From RUG626 sp964553775 (lineage in GTDB: Bacteria; Bacillota; Clostridia; Oscillospirales; Oscillospiraceae): a stretch of DNA of 64,000 bases. Both the position numbers and the translations under genes were made by a program. The notes beneath the pieces are model-generated. The model had not been told where the DNA came from and made no database searches. It worked only from the letters and a program-made list of their open reading frames with translations. Shown one piece after another: positions 28,003 to 36,760 of the stretch; the stretch's first letter is position 1; each line of letters begins with the position of its first letter. The stretch covers positions 22,554 to 86,553 of the forward strand of contig CAZKLU010000001.1 in NCBI GenBank assembly GCA_964553775.1. Reading direction: 5' to 3'.

Positions 28003-29310
28003 TTACGGCTCTTTCAGTATTTTTTCCATAATCTTTACAGTCTGCGTATATGAGAACGACTCATTGATACCCTGCGTCAGGAACTCGTTTATCTTATCGA
28101 TTTTCTTGAGCGCGTAATCGAGCTTCTGGTTCGTGCCGCTCTTGTACGCGCCGATTGACACAAGATCCGCGTTCTTCTCGTAGACGCTCATTATATCGCG
28201 TATTCTTGCCGCAAGTCTCTGGTGATCCTGATCAACAAGCTCCACCATAAGACGCGAGATACTGGCTCCAATATCTATCGCGGGATAGTGGTTCTGCGCC
28301 GCAAGCGAACGTGAGAGGACTATATGCCCGTCAAGTATACCGCGAACAGTATCGGAAATAGGCTCATTCGTATCATCGCCCTCGACAAGAACAGTATATA
28401 TACCTGTTATAGAGCCTCTCTTGAAGTTTCCGCTTCTCTCAAGCAATTTCGGCAGCTCCGCGTAAATTGAGGGCGTATATCCTCTCGCGACAGGAGGTTC
28501 GCCTATCGCAAGACCGATTTCACGTTGTGCCATCGCGAAACGGGTGAGTGAATCCATCATCAGCAGTACATCGTAGCCCTGATCTCTGAAGTATTCCGCG
28601 ATACCGGTCGCGACTGACGGACATTTCATTCTGAGCATTGCGGGCTGGTCGGAGGTCGCGACAACGAGGATGGAACGCTTCATTCCAAGCTCTCCTAAAT
28701 CCTTCTGCACAAACTCCAGAACCTCGCGTCCGCGTTCGCCGACAAGAGCGATCACGTTTATATCCGCTGTGACGTTTTTTGCTATCATGCCCATCAGGGT
28801 ACTTTTGCCAACGCCGGAACCCGCGAATATTCCCATACGCTGTCCCTTGCCGATTGTCAGAAGTCCGTCTATTGCCTTAACGCCGAACTGCATTTTCTCG
28901 CGTATTGGCGGTCGTGACAGCGGGTTCACATAATTACCGCCTATACAATATGTTTCGCCCTCGGTTATCGGTCCAAGATCGTCGATCGGCTGACCGAGAG
29001 CGTTTATGATTCTGCCCTTTAATTTGGGTCCTACCTTTAATTCAAGCTGTCTTCCGGTATTCCTGACGAAGTTTCCGGCTGATATGCCTTTCATCTCGGA
29101 ATACGGCATGAGCAGTATATGGTCACCGCGAAACCCTACGACCTCGGCTGAGATCTGGGAGCTTGATTCATCGCTGTATATTCTGCAAATATCCCCCACC
29201 GCGCCACGGCAGCCGGAGGCTTCTATTGTCAAGCCGACTATATTCTCGATTTTTCCGGTGTGACTTATCGTGTCCGCCTGTATCACCTGTCTGATAGCTT
29301 CACGAAACAT
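28003..29310 (-). CDS. fliI: Flagellum-specific ATPase FliI
   Basis: 435 residues. Walker A is GIFAGSGVGKSTLM, Walker B DVLLMMDSLTRFAMAQREIG; SITGIYTVLVEGDDTNEPISD is diagnostic of the type III secretion ATPase branch. It resembles the F1 beta subunit and feeds substrates to the export gate with FliH and FliJ. The order is fliH-fliI-fliJ. Confidence 0.95.
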   Translation of the reverse strand: MFREAIRQVIQADTISHTGKIENIVGLTIEASGCRGAVGDICRIYSDESSSQISAEVVGFRGDHILLMPYSEMKGISAGNFVRNTGRQLELKVGPKLKGRIINALGQPIDDLGPITEGETYCIGGNYVNPLSRPPIREKMQFGVKAIDGLLTIGKGQRMGIFAGSGVGKSTLMGMIAKNVTADINVIALVGERGREVLEFVQKDLGELGMKRSILVVATSDQPAMLRMKCPSVATGIAEYFRDQGYDVLLMMDSLTRFAMAQREIGLAIGEPPVARGYTPSIYAELPKLLERSGNFKRGSITGIYTVLVEGDDTNEPISDTVRGILDGHIVLSRSLAAQNHYPAIDIGASISRLMVELVDQDHQRLAARIRDIMSVYEKNADLVSIGAYKSGTNQKLDYALKKIDKINEFLTQGINESFSYTQTVKIMEKILKEP

Positions 29311-29325
29311 ATCGCAACCACCAAT

Positions 29326-30165
29326 CTAATCCTTATCCGGTGAAACACCGTCAAGCACCTCACGGATATTGTTAAGCTGCGTTGACACACTCGCGTCCAG
29401 GATAACATCCGGCAGCTCTATGATACAGGTACCCGACTCGTCATCGGTCATTGGGATAATTTTAACTCTGTCGGAGATGTGCATGAGTGCTGTTGTCATT
29501 TCCGGAATTGTCTTAGCCTTGCCCTTTACATCGCAGTCCGCGATATATATATGCGCCCACTCGCAGCGTTTGTGCGTGTCTGTCGCCGCGTCCACCATAC
29601 GAAGAAGTATATCGTTGCTGCTTCTCAGACTCACCCGTATAACCTTTTCGGCTATCGCGAGAGCCATATTCTTCATATCCTCTTTCGTCTCGTCAAGAAG
29701 TCTCGCTTTTTCAGCGGCGGCATCCTCAAGGAACCTCTGTATCTCCGCTTCCAGTCTTTCCGCGTTCTTCTCACGCTCAATTTTCCCGGTCGCGGTGGCT
29801 TCTGCCATGCCTTCGGCAAATCCGCGGCTGTACCCTTCCTCACGGGCTTTGCGTCTCAGCTCCCGAAGCTCCGATTCAGCCTCTTTTATCGCTTTGGCTT
29901 TCAGTTCCTCCGCTTCCGCTTTTGCGTCTTCTATAATAGCCTTTGCCTGAACCTCGGCAAAATGTATCGTCTTCTCCGCCTCGGACATCTGCTCGACAGG
30001 GTTCTCAGGCGGTGTTTCAGGTACTTCCTCATCCTCTGATTGACCGTCGGGGGACTTCTCAAACGTCTCCTTTTGGGTGTCATCATCCATGAGTATGTCT
30101 TCGACGTTTTGGAATACATAATCGTCGGTTTCCGTCTTCAGGAGACGTTTAAGGATATTACGCAA
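29326..30165 (-). CDS. fliH: Flagellar assembly protein FliH
   Basis: 279 residues. An acidic N-terminus is followed by a long Ala/Glu/Lys-rich coiled coil (about 70-165) and a C-terminal V-type ATPase subunit E-like domain (ALAIAEKVIRVSLRSSNDILLRMV). FliH regulates FliI and tethers it to the C-ring. The start is TTG at 30165, preceded by AAAGGAC and overlapping the fliG end by 8 bases. Confidence 0.9.
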   Translation of the reverse strand: MRNILKRLLKTETDDYVFQNVEDILMDDDTQKETFEKSPDGQSEDEEVPETPPENPVEQMSEAEKTIHFAEVQAKAIIEDAKAEAEELKAKAIKEAESELRELRRKAREEGYSRGFAEGMAEATATGKIEREKNAERLEAEIQRFLEDAAAEKARLLDETKEDMKNMALAIAEKVIRVSLRSSNDILLRMVDAATDTHKRCEWAHIYIADCDVKGKAKTIPEMTTALMHISDRVKIIPMTDDESGTCIIELPDVILDASVSTQLNNIREVLDGVSPDKD

Positions 30166-31261
30166 TTATATCGTCCTTTCCGCCGCTTACAATGATGATT
30201 TCATTTCTCTCCTCAAGTCCGCGAATAACGCTCACTATTCTCTGCTGCGCTTCCTCAACGTCCTTCATACGCACGTTTGTGGTAACTTCCAGATCGTCTC
30301 TGATACTCTCCGCCATACGGCTTGACATATTGCTGAACAGCTTGTTTGTGACCTCCGCGTTTGCAGCCTTGAGCGAAAGAACGATGTCTCTGGGGTCGCA
30401 ATCCCTGATAAAACGCTGCACGGAACGGTCGTCCATTGTAACGATGTCCTCGAACACGAACATCCTTTTTCTTATTTCCTCGGCAAGCTCGTCATTCGTT
30501 GTGGCAAGACCGTCAAAGATAGATTTCTCGCTGGAGCGGTCAAGATTATTCATGACGCTTGCCACATAATCTATGCCGCCAACCTTAACATTATTACTGC
30601 TGAAGATATTTGCGAATCTCTTTGAAAGCTCACCCTCGATTATCTTGACTGCCGCCGGTGACACGCTTTCTATCTGCGCCATATTCTCGACAACCTTTAT
30701 CTGCTGTCTGTGTTCAAGCTGCTCTATCACGGCAGCCGCTTTCGCGGGTTCCACATATGAAAGCACAAGCGCGATAGTCTGCGGACGCTCATTTTGCAGT
30801 GCGGCGAAGAGATCCTTGTCCTGCGCTTTACTCAGGAACGCGAACTCACGGTTGCGGAGCGATTTCGTAACTTTACTTAAAAGCTCCGCCGCCTGCTGGT
30901 CACCAAACGCTTTCTGAAGCACCGCTCTCGCGTACTCAAGACCGCCCTCTGTAACAGCCTTGTTTGTCAGGCACATCTGGTAATACTCGTTCAGGACTGC
31001 ATCTGTCGTGTCCGAATCAAGGAAACCGAGCTTGGCGACTTCAATAGTCACCTTCTCAATATCCTCCGCGTCCATATACTGGTATAGCATTGACGCTTTT
31101 TCCGCGCCGAGCGCGATAATAACAGCAGCCGCTTTCTGGGGAGTTTCAAGCTCTACCTCATGCTTCTCCTCCTCAACGGGTTTAGCGGGCGGTGGCGGCG
31201 GTTCCGGTACTGGAGTTGGCGGGGGAGTGTTCTTTTTGTTCTTAGCCATTACTGCTATCAT
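30158..31261 (-). CDS. fliG: Flagellar motor switch protein FliG
   Basis: 367 residues. The core matches FliG: LETPQKAAAVIIALGAEKASMLYQYMDAEDIEKV at about 38, a middle domain, and a C-terminal torque domain (FEDIVTMDDRSVQRFIRDCD, LSLKAANAEVTNKLFSNMSSRMAESIRDDLE). An extra N-terminal stretch of about 35 residues is rich in Pro, Lys and Glu. Two in-frame ATGs compete (31261 and 31249), both next to GAGGGGGAG. It overlaps the end of fliF by up to 20 bases, so coupling is likely. FliG joins the MS ring and the stator. Confidence 0.94.
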   Translation of the reverse strand: MIAVMAKNKKNTPPPTPVPEPPPPPAKPVEEEKHEVELETPQKAAAVIIALGAEKASMLYQYMDAEDIEKVTIEVAKLGFLDSDTTDAVLNEYYQMCLTNKAVTEGGLEYARAVLQKAFGDQQAAELLSKVTKSLRNREFAFLSKAQDKDLFAALQNERPQTIALVLSYVEPAKAAAVIEQLEHRQQIKVVENMAQIESVSPAAVKIIEGELSKRFANIFSSNNVKVGGIDYVASVMNNLDRSSEKSIFDGLATTNDELAEEIRKRMFVFEDIVTMDDRSVQRFIRDCDPRDIVLSLKAANAEVTNKLFSNMSSRMAESIRDDLEVTTNVRMKDVEEAQQRIVSVIRGLEERNEIIIVSGGKDDIIA

Positions 31262-32936
31262 CTCCCCCTCTCAGCCAGTTTTTAACCATCTGCGCGGCGA
31301 TTTCAGGATTTTCCTCGGCGAACTGCCGCACATCGCGTCTAAGCTCGATACTTGGCTCTGTATTTATCTCCATGATATTCGCGCCCTCTGTAGGTTCTTC
31401 CTCCTCCTGCGCCTGCATAGCGGCAAGAGCCGCAATCTCCTCCTGATGACGCTGCTCCTCAAGGACTCTCTCTTTCTCTTCATCTTCCTGCTGCTGTTTC
31501 TGCTTTTTACGCTTCTTGCGCGTGAGTATCAGCACAATAATAAGTATAATTATAAGAAGCAGCAATCCTCCGGCTACCGCAATCAGAACCCACGCCGGCA
31601 GGTCAAGAAGATTTCCAGTATCAATATTGTCAGGCTCGGTCGGTGTGGCGTTATTTATCTGCGTATAGAACGGGTAAGCAATAATATTGACCTTCTCGTC
31701 CTCGTAAAGCTCGTTGATACCCGCCGCTCTCGCGACAAGTCCAATAAGCGGAGAAGTATCTGTGACGGTAACATTGGTGCTGTCAAGAGCTACAGCGACC
31801 ATTATATCGGTTATATCACCCGCAGGTATATCGCTCTGAGTATAAACAACATCGTTATCGAAGTATTTTTCGCCGTATGTGCTTATATCGTTCTCGTTAC
31901 CGGTAATTGTGCCTTCATTTTCAACGTACTCGTTGAGATCGGAATTAGTGGTTGTGCCGACTGTGCCGCCCACCGTTTCATCCGCGTCGCGTGTGAGAGC
32001 GTTTTCCCATATCATATGGTTCACGATACCCTCTCCGCCTGTGGAACCGTCGTCCGCCCAATCGGGTATATCGTAGTATGTCGATTCCTGATACTTGTGG
32101 CTGAGATCTACCGAGACGCTGACACTCACGCTTATATTGTTCTCTCCGAACATCGGACCCAAAACGGCTATAACCCGCGACTTTATAGCCTCGCTGTAGC
32201 TCTTCTCATAGGCTATACGCAGATCTGTAGCCTCGATAGCGGATTCGGTTTCAGTCTCTTCGCCGTCGTATGTATTGCCGTGGTTATCGGTGAGCGAAAT
32301 ATTTTCAAACTCAAGTCCCGCAACGGAATGTGCCACGCAGTTTATAATACCATTCGCGACCGTTGATGAAAGGATCGTCTTATTATCCGCAAGCTCTACA
32401 AATACAGCCGCCGTTGCTGTAACCTTATCCTCTGTGCTGAGTATATATCTGTTGTCCTCGCCGAGTACGATATTGACTGTTGCGCGGTCAATATCATCCA
32501 TAAGACCGATCATCGCGCCGAGCCTGTCCTGAAGCTGGTACAGCTCCGCCTGTGTGCGTTCCGATTCGGACGACATGGAACCTACGTTATCCCAATATGT
32601 ACTGTACAGAAGTCCGGAGGTCGGATAACCCTGCTGCATCACCTTTGCCTGAAGGTAATCGACCCTGTTTTCGCGCACAAGTATCGTATCATCGCCCTGC
32701 ACCTTATAATCGGTTTCTCCGGCTTCCTCAAGATATGTAAGCACGGATGTCATATCCTCCGCTGACAGATCCGTGAACAGCACATCGTATGGGATAGTCG
32801 CGTTATATATAATAACCCCCACTATAACGGCTATTGTAATTATAAGCAACGCTATTATAAGAATCTTAACTCCTTTTTTAAGACCCTTCCAGAAGCTCTT
32901 TACAGCGTTGCCGACTTTTTTCAAATTATCACTCAA
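31242..32936 (-). CDS. fliF: Flagellar MS-ring protein FliF
   Basis: 564 residues. Two membrane helices flank a periplasmic ring-building region: one at about 25-50 (ILIIALLIITIAVIVGVIIYN), the other at about 447-472 (VLIAVAGGLLLLIIILIIVLIL). The YVDYLQAKVMQQGYPTSGLLY-like segment and PFYTQINNATP are conserved. The cytoplasmic tail (MVKNWLRGGDD) binds FliG. The start is TTG at 32936 after GGAGG; no in-frame ATG is nearby. Follows fliE. Confidence 0.94.
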   Translation of the reverse strand: MSDNLKKVGNAVKSFWKGLKKGVKILIIALLIITIAVIVGVIIYNATIPYDVLFTDLSAEDMTSVLTYLEEAGETDYKVQGDDTILVRENRVDYLQAKVMQQGYPTSGLLYSTYWDNVGSMSSESERTQAELYQLQDRLGAMIGLMDDIDRATVNIVLGEDNRYILSTEDKVTATAAVFVELADNKTILSSTVANGIINCVAHSVAGLEFENISLTDNHGNTYDGEETETESAIEATDLRIAYEKSYSEAIKSRVIAVLGPMFGENNISVSVSVSVDLSHKYQESTYYDIPDWADDGSTGGEGIVNHMIWENALTRDADETVGGTVGTTTNSDLNEYVENEGTITGNENDISTYGEKYFDNDVVYTQSDIPAGDITDIMVAVALDSTNVTVTDTSPLIGLVARAAGINELYEDEKVNIIAYPFYTQINNATPTEPDNIDTGNLLDLPAWVLIAVAGGLLLLIIILIIVLILTRKKRKKQKQQQEDEEKERVLEEQRHQEEIAALAAMQAQEEEEPTEGANIMEINTEPSIELRRDVRQFAEENPEIAAQMVKNWLRGGDDSSNG

Positions 32937-33041
32937 AGCAGCATTCTCACCTCCGTAACAATACGCGGAGCATCACACGATCAGATATTCTGACCGATCC
33001 ACAAACCGATTTCTCTGCCCGCAAAACCCAACGCGCAAAAG

Positions 33042-33347
33042 CTACAGGCTTATACGCATGATCTCATTATATGCGTCAAGCGCCTTGTCTCTGAGCGTGA
33101 CAAGAAGCTGTGTTGCCTGAAGCTCCTTTTCCGCCGCTATTGTGAGCTGGGCAACATTGTCAAGCTGTCCTGTTGCCATAAGGTATTCCATATCGACTTT
33201 TTCGGCGTTAGTTTCCTTTACCGCGTCGATCGCCGACTTAAAAATATCGGTAAAAGCCTCGAAGCCGGAGGTTCTGCCTGATACTTCGCTCTCTGTCTGC
33301 GCTGCGGTGAGCGGCATAGTTTCCCAAAGCGGTGATATTGCCTGCAT
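33042..33347 (-). CDS. fliE: Flagellar hook-basal body protein FliE
   Basis: 101 residues. The C-terminal half matches FliE (SAIDAVKETNAEKVDMEYLMATGQLDNVAQLTIAAEKELQATQLLVTLRDKALDAYNEIMRI). FliE connects the MS ring to the rod. Located between flgC and fliF. Confidence 0.92.
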   Translation of the reverse strand: MQAISPLWETMPLTAAQTESEVSGRTSGFEAFTDIFKSAIDAVKETNAEKVDMEYLMATGQLDNVAQLTIAAEKELQATQLLVTLRDKALDAYNEIMRISL

Positions 33348-33372
33348 TTTCTTTCTCCTTTATATAAATATA

Positions 33373-33840
33373 TTACGACCCGATTTCAAGACCCTTCGCG
33401 ACTGTCTCCTTCAGTATGTTATACGCTGTCACATTCGCGCTGAACGCCTGACTTGCCGACATCGCGTCCGCTATCTCCTCCACAAGTGTGACATTCGGCA
33501 TTTCAACATAGCCGTCCTCGTTCGCGTCCGGATCCGTCGGGTCGTACACAACCGGAAGCTCGGATTCATCCTCCACTATCTCGGCGACGCGCACACCGCC
33601 CGCTGTCTCGTAGCTTCTGTTTGAAACCGACACTCCGCGTCTTGTTGCCTCCGCGAGGGCGTTTCGGAAGGAATTTTTATTGCTTTCAGCCTCGAACACG
33701 ACTATTTTGCGTCTGTACGCGCCGCCTGATTCTGTACGGGTCGTATTCATATTCGTGATATTCTCCGAAACGACATCAAGCCTTAACTGTTCCGCCGTCA
33801 GACCGGAGCCGATAATGTTCATACTGCTCAAAAAAGCCAT
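33373..33840 (-). CDS. flgC: Flagellar rod protein FlgC
   Basis: 155 residues. N-terminal NIIGSGLTAEQLRLDVVSENITNMNTTRTE and C-terminal MSASQAFSANVTAYNILKETVAKGLEIG are typical of FlgC. The central YVEMPNVTLVEEI segment is conserved. Second gene of the flagellar operon. Confidence 0.93.
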   Translation of the reverse strand: MAFLSSMNIIGSGLTAEQLRLDVVSENITNMNTTRTESGGAYRRKIVVFEAESNKNSFRNALAEATRRGVSVSNRSYETAGGVRVAEIVEDESELPVVYDPTDPDANEDGYVEMPNVTLVEEIADAMSASQAFSANVTAYNILKETVAKGLEIGS

Positions 33841-33854
33841 CTGTTTTTCCCTCC

Positions 33855-34268
33855 TCAGCTTCCGATAGCCACGGACATTATCGAGAAGTCCTTTGAAATC
33901 GCGTTATATGTATATTCAAGCTGGTAGGCGTTTCTGACAGCTTCTACCATCTGCTCTGTCGCGTTCACGCCGTTATCATCAAGACGGGTAGATTCCTCGT
34001 CCTCCGTAACTGTCCAGCCGGAATTGGCAATAGCGTCCGCAACACGGGCGCGTGTGTTAATGCGTTCCGTCGCGTTTGCGCTTCTTCTGCCGCGCCCCGC
34101 CGCCGCTTCGAGCTTAGATTCAAACTCCTCCTCAAAAGACACCGTTTTGACCTTATAGCCAGGAGTTTCGGCGTTTGAGATATTGTCAAGTATTGCCTGC
34201 TGCTTGACCCACAGATAATCCGCGGATTTCTCAAGCATACGCTGATTGTTTGAGGTAATCGCCAACAT
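33855..34268 (-). CDS. flgB: Flagellar rod protein FlgB
   Basis: The start is ATG at 34268, with AAAGGA 9 bases upstream; the longer open frame (to 34358) adds residues unlike FlgB. 137 residues, the normal length. Motifs: ADYLWVKQQAILDNISNAETPGYKVKTVSFEEEF and the C-terminal NAYQLEYTYNAISKDFSIMSVAIGS. First gene of the flagellar operon, with a leader of about 400 bases to the nearest good promoter. Confidence 0.92.
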   Translation of the reverse strand: MLAITSNNQRMLEKSADYLWVKQQAILDNISNAETPGYKVKTVSFEEEFESKLEAAAGRGRRSANATERINTRARVADAIANSGWTVTEDEESTRLDDNGVNATEQMVEAVRNAYQLEYTYNAISKDFSIMSVAIGS

Positions 34269-34398
34269 CGCTGTCATTCCTTTCAAGTACCGACAAGGCG
34301 GCTGAAAATTTTCCGCAAATAATAATTGCCGTTTTTCCGTCTCGCGGCGGAACCGCAAGCCGTTATATTCAGCAAAATTTATAAGCGTGCTTAAAGCC

Positions 34399-34543
34399 TA
34401 TCCCAAAATTACCGGCGAACCGCTTGCTGATTTTGTGCCATGCTCCGCCGATTTTTCTCACCGCAGAAAGGCAGCCTGATCAAACAGCCCTCGTCCGGCG
34501 CGAAACCTGACGGCGTAATCGGCACACTGCTAATTTTGGGATA
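34399..34543. repeat. 145-bp element bounded by 13-bp inverted repeats
   Basis: TATCCCAAAATTA (34399-34411) and its exact complement TAATTTTGGGATA (34531-34543) bound a 119-bp GC-richer interior in an AT-rich neighbourhood. The match continues outward as AGC / GCT after one mismatch. No open frame is inside and no obvious target-site duplication was seen. This is the form of a miniature inverted-repeat element, or of a long-range RNA hairpin in the flgB leader. Confidence 0.6.
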
Positions 34544-34669
34544 AGCTCTCAATATACTTCGTACCTTATTTTTCCAGCACTGTCTCTCCGATATAATATA
34601 AGTAAAGCTGCCGTAAACATTATGTAAACCGAAAATGTAAATTTCTCAATCTCAATCGCATTCCTTACA

Positions 34670-34698
34670 ATTATATCACTATGTTTCCAAATAATCAA
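34670..34698 (-). promoter_or_regulatory. Likely sigma-A promoter of the flagellar operon
   Basis: On the minus strand TTGATT (34693-34698) and TATAAT (34670-34675) are 17 bases apart. It is the best promoter match upstream of flgB, but transcription would cross about 400 bases of leader including the inverted-repeat element at 34399-34543. Confidence 0.6.
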
Positions 34699-34900
34699 CA
34701 GGAAATTTATGCTTTTTTTATAAACAATTTGAAGAAGTGTACGGTTTTTCCCGCCGCCGCCCTCTTATAGCGCACAGCAAGCCCTCGCAATCGGCAGGCT
34801 GCGGATAACAGGCTGTATAATCGAACGCTCAGAAATCCACAGGGTTTCACATTCAGCATGTTATATGTAAGGGGCGGACAGCTCTGGCACCCCGCTATTT

Positions 34901-36520
34901 TTATTTCAGCTTGAATTTCCGGATAAGCGTATCGAGTATATCCGCCTGATTTGAAAGCTCCTCAGCGGCGGCGGAGGATTCCTCGGATGTCGCGGAGTTA
35001 TTCTGCACAACGGCAAGGATCTGATCCACCTGCTCCTTTATTCTCGCGATAGCCTCGGACTGCGATCCGGCATCATCGGCTATGTGACCTATCGAACTGA
35101 CAACCGAATTTGCGCCCTCTGCGGCAGTTGTCATCATTCCCGCGGCGTCCTTCGCGACTTTTATGCCGCGCTCAACAGCCGCAGTCGAACGTGTTATGAG
35201 CGCGTTGGTGTTTTGGGACGCTTCTCCGCTCTTTCCCGCCAGAGTGCGAACCTCACCCGCAACAACAGCGAAGCCTTTTCCCGCCGCTCCCGCTCTCGCC
35301 GCCTCAACAGAAGCGTTCAGCGCGAGTATATTTGTCTGGAAGGCTATATCCTCTATTACTTTAATAATCTTCTCTATCTCGTCAGAGCTTGTCTTAATCT
35401 CATCCATAGCGGCGGCAAGCTCGTGCATTTTGCTGTCTCCCTCCGCAAGCTCCTCGCCCATGCGTTCAGCGTTATGCCGTACAGTATTGGCTTCTTCAGC
35501 GGTGGCGTGAATATGCTCGGACACGAGAGAGAATGTCTCGTTCATCTCCTGAACAGCTTCGGTCTGTTCCGACGCGCCCTGACTCAGTGTCTGCGCTCCC
35601 GTTGAAACCTGTTCCGCTCCGGCGTACACCTGACGGGAACTTTCGGATATTTGCTTCATCGTACCGCCAAGCACCGAAATAATATGCTCAAGCGAATCGC
35701 GCAGAGAGACAAAATCACCTATGTACTTTTGCTCCACGGTGCATGTGAGATCCCCGTCCGCTATTGATTTCAGGACAACATCTATCTCCCTGATATAATC
35801 CTTCAGGCGAACCATCGTGCCTTCCATCGCCTCGGCGAGATAACCTATTTCGTCATTCGTTTTTGTAACCGTATCAATAGCGGCACCGCTCTTTATGCCG
35901 AGATCTCCATCGTGCATACGTTCGGCAAGATTTGTAAGCTCCCCCAGGGGCTTCGATATATGGCGTTTTGAGTAGCGTATCAGCCATATCGCGTCTGCTC
36001 CCATCATGAGCAGACTCACGATAATAACCGCGCCTACTATCGGCACAAGCTGCTGTCTGACAGCACTTGAATCGAAACAGCCGAGCAGCAAATATGAATC
36101 TCCCGTATCGGAGTTGGTGTAGTTCACAACCGTGCCGGTATAATTTGTGCCGCCAAGCGTTACAGAACCCTGATAGACTGCGCCTGACTGCACAGTGCCG
36201 CTTATGGAGCTGTCAAGCGTGTACTGCGAAGCTCCTGTGAGTGTTGTATAGACAGATTTTTGCCCGCTGAATATAGTGTAATCACAGCGCGTCTGCGTTT
36301 TCAGTGCCGCTATAATCTCCTGCGGATCATCTCCGGCATCAAGGCGGGCGGCAAGAACATTAGTTCCGCTCTCGCTCCAGTCGCATAGCGTGTCGCGTAT
36401 GACGGCGTTGAACCTGATGATATAAATACCGCCGATTATAACCACGCTCACCGCCAGCATTATCATTACAAGGTTGCAGATTTTGTATCCAAGCTTTACA
36501 AATCTTTTTCCGTTTTTCAT
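34901..36520 (-). CDS. Methyl-accepting chemotaxis receptor
   Basis: The start is ATG at 36520 (MKNGKRFVKLGYKI), with AGAGGA 7 bases upstream. 539 residues: a membrane helix near 17-37, an extracellular sensor of about 120 residues, a second helix near 160-182, a HAMP domain to about 235, and a cytoplasmic signalling domain with the invariant hairpin tip DIAFQTNILALNASVEAARAG. The extracellular domain is small and of unrecognised ligand type. The gene is monocistronic, upstream of the flagellar operon and on the same strand. Confidence 0.92.
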   Translation of the reverse strand: MKNGKRFVKLGYKICNLVMIMLAVSVVIIGGIYIIRFNAVIRDTLCDWSESGTNVLAARLDAGDDPQEIIAALKTQTRCDYTIFSGQKSVYTTLTGASQYTLDSSISGTVQSGAVYQGSVTLGGTNYTGTVVNYTNSDTGDSYLLLGCFDSSAVRQQLVPIVGAVIIVSLLMMGADAIWLIRYSKRHISKPLGELTNLAERMHDGDLGIKSGAAIDTVTKTNDEIGYLAEAMEGTMVRLKDYIREIDVVLKSIADGDLTCTVEQKYIGDFVSLRDSLEHIISVLGGTMKQISESSRQVYAGAEQVSTGAQTLSQGASEQTEAVQEMNETFSLVSEHIHATAEEANTVRHNAERMGEELAEGDSKMHELAAAMDEIKTSSDEIEKIIKVIEDIAFQTNILALNASVEAARAGAAGKGFAVVAGEVRTLAGKSGEASQNTNALITRSTAAVERGIKVAKDAAGMMTTAAEGANSVVSSIGHIADDAGSQSEAIARIKEQVDQILAVVQNNSATSEESSAAAEELSNQADILDTLIRKFKLK

Positions 36521-36554
36521 ATGACGATCCTCTTTCTTTTTTGTTACCTGATTT

Positions 36555-36583
36555 ATTATACCACCGCGCTTGTAAAAATGCAA
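36555..36583 (-). promoter_or_regulatory. Sigma-A promoter of the chemoreceptor gene
   Basis: On the minus strand TTGCAT (36578-36583) and TATAAT (36555-36560) are 17 bases apart, about 35 bases before the start codon. Confidence 0.7.
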
Positions 36584-36696
36584 GACCTAAGTGAAAAAAT
36601 ATACTCATTTGGCGGAACCGATCCGTCACGGCAAACGCGGCACTATGTACGCGGCACAGCTTTCGGACGAGCAGGCTATCACATAAATTTTTTTGG

Positions 36697-36725
36697 TTGC
36701 AATTTTGACCGCGCTGTGCTATACT
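36697..36725 (+). promoter_or_regulatory. Sigma-A promoter of gltX
   Basis: TTGCAA (36697-36702) and TATACT (36720-36725) are separated by 17 bases, about 35 bases upstream of the gltX ATG, with AGGGAGG in between. Confidence 0.7.
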
Positions 36726-36760
36726 TTCCCCATAACCATATCAGGGAGGAAACACAGACT

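Noticed and set aside
31008..32366. Long + strand open frame (452 codons) opposite fliF and fliG
   Set aside because: It lies antisense to two clear flagellar genes, has a low-complexity composition mirroring the other strand, and lacks any family motif.
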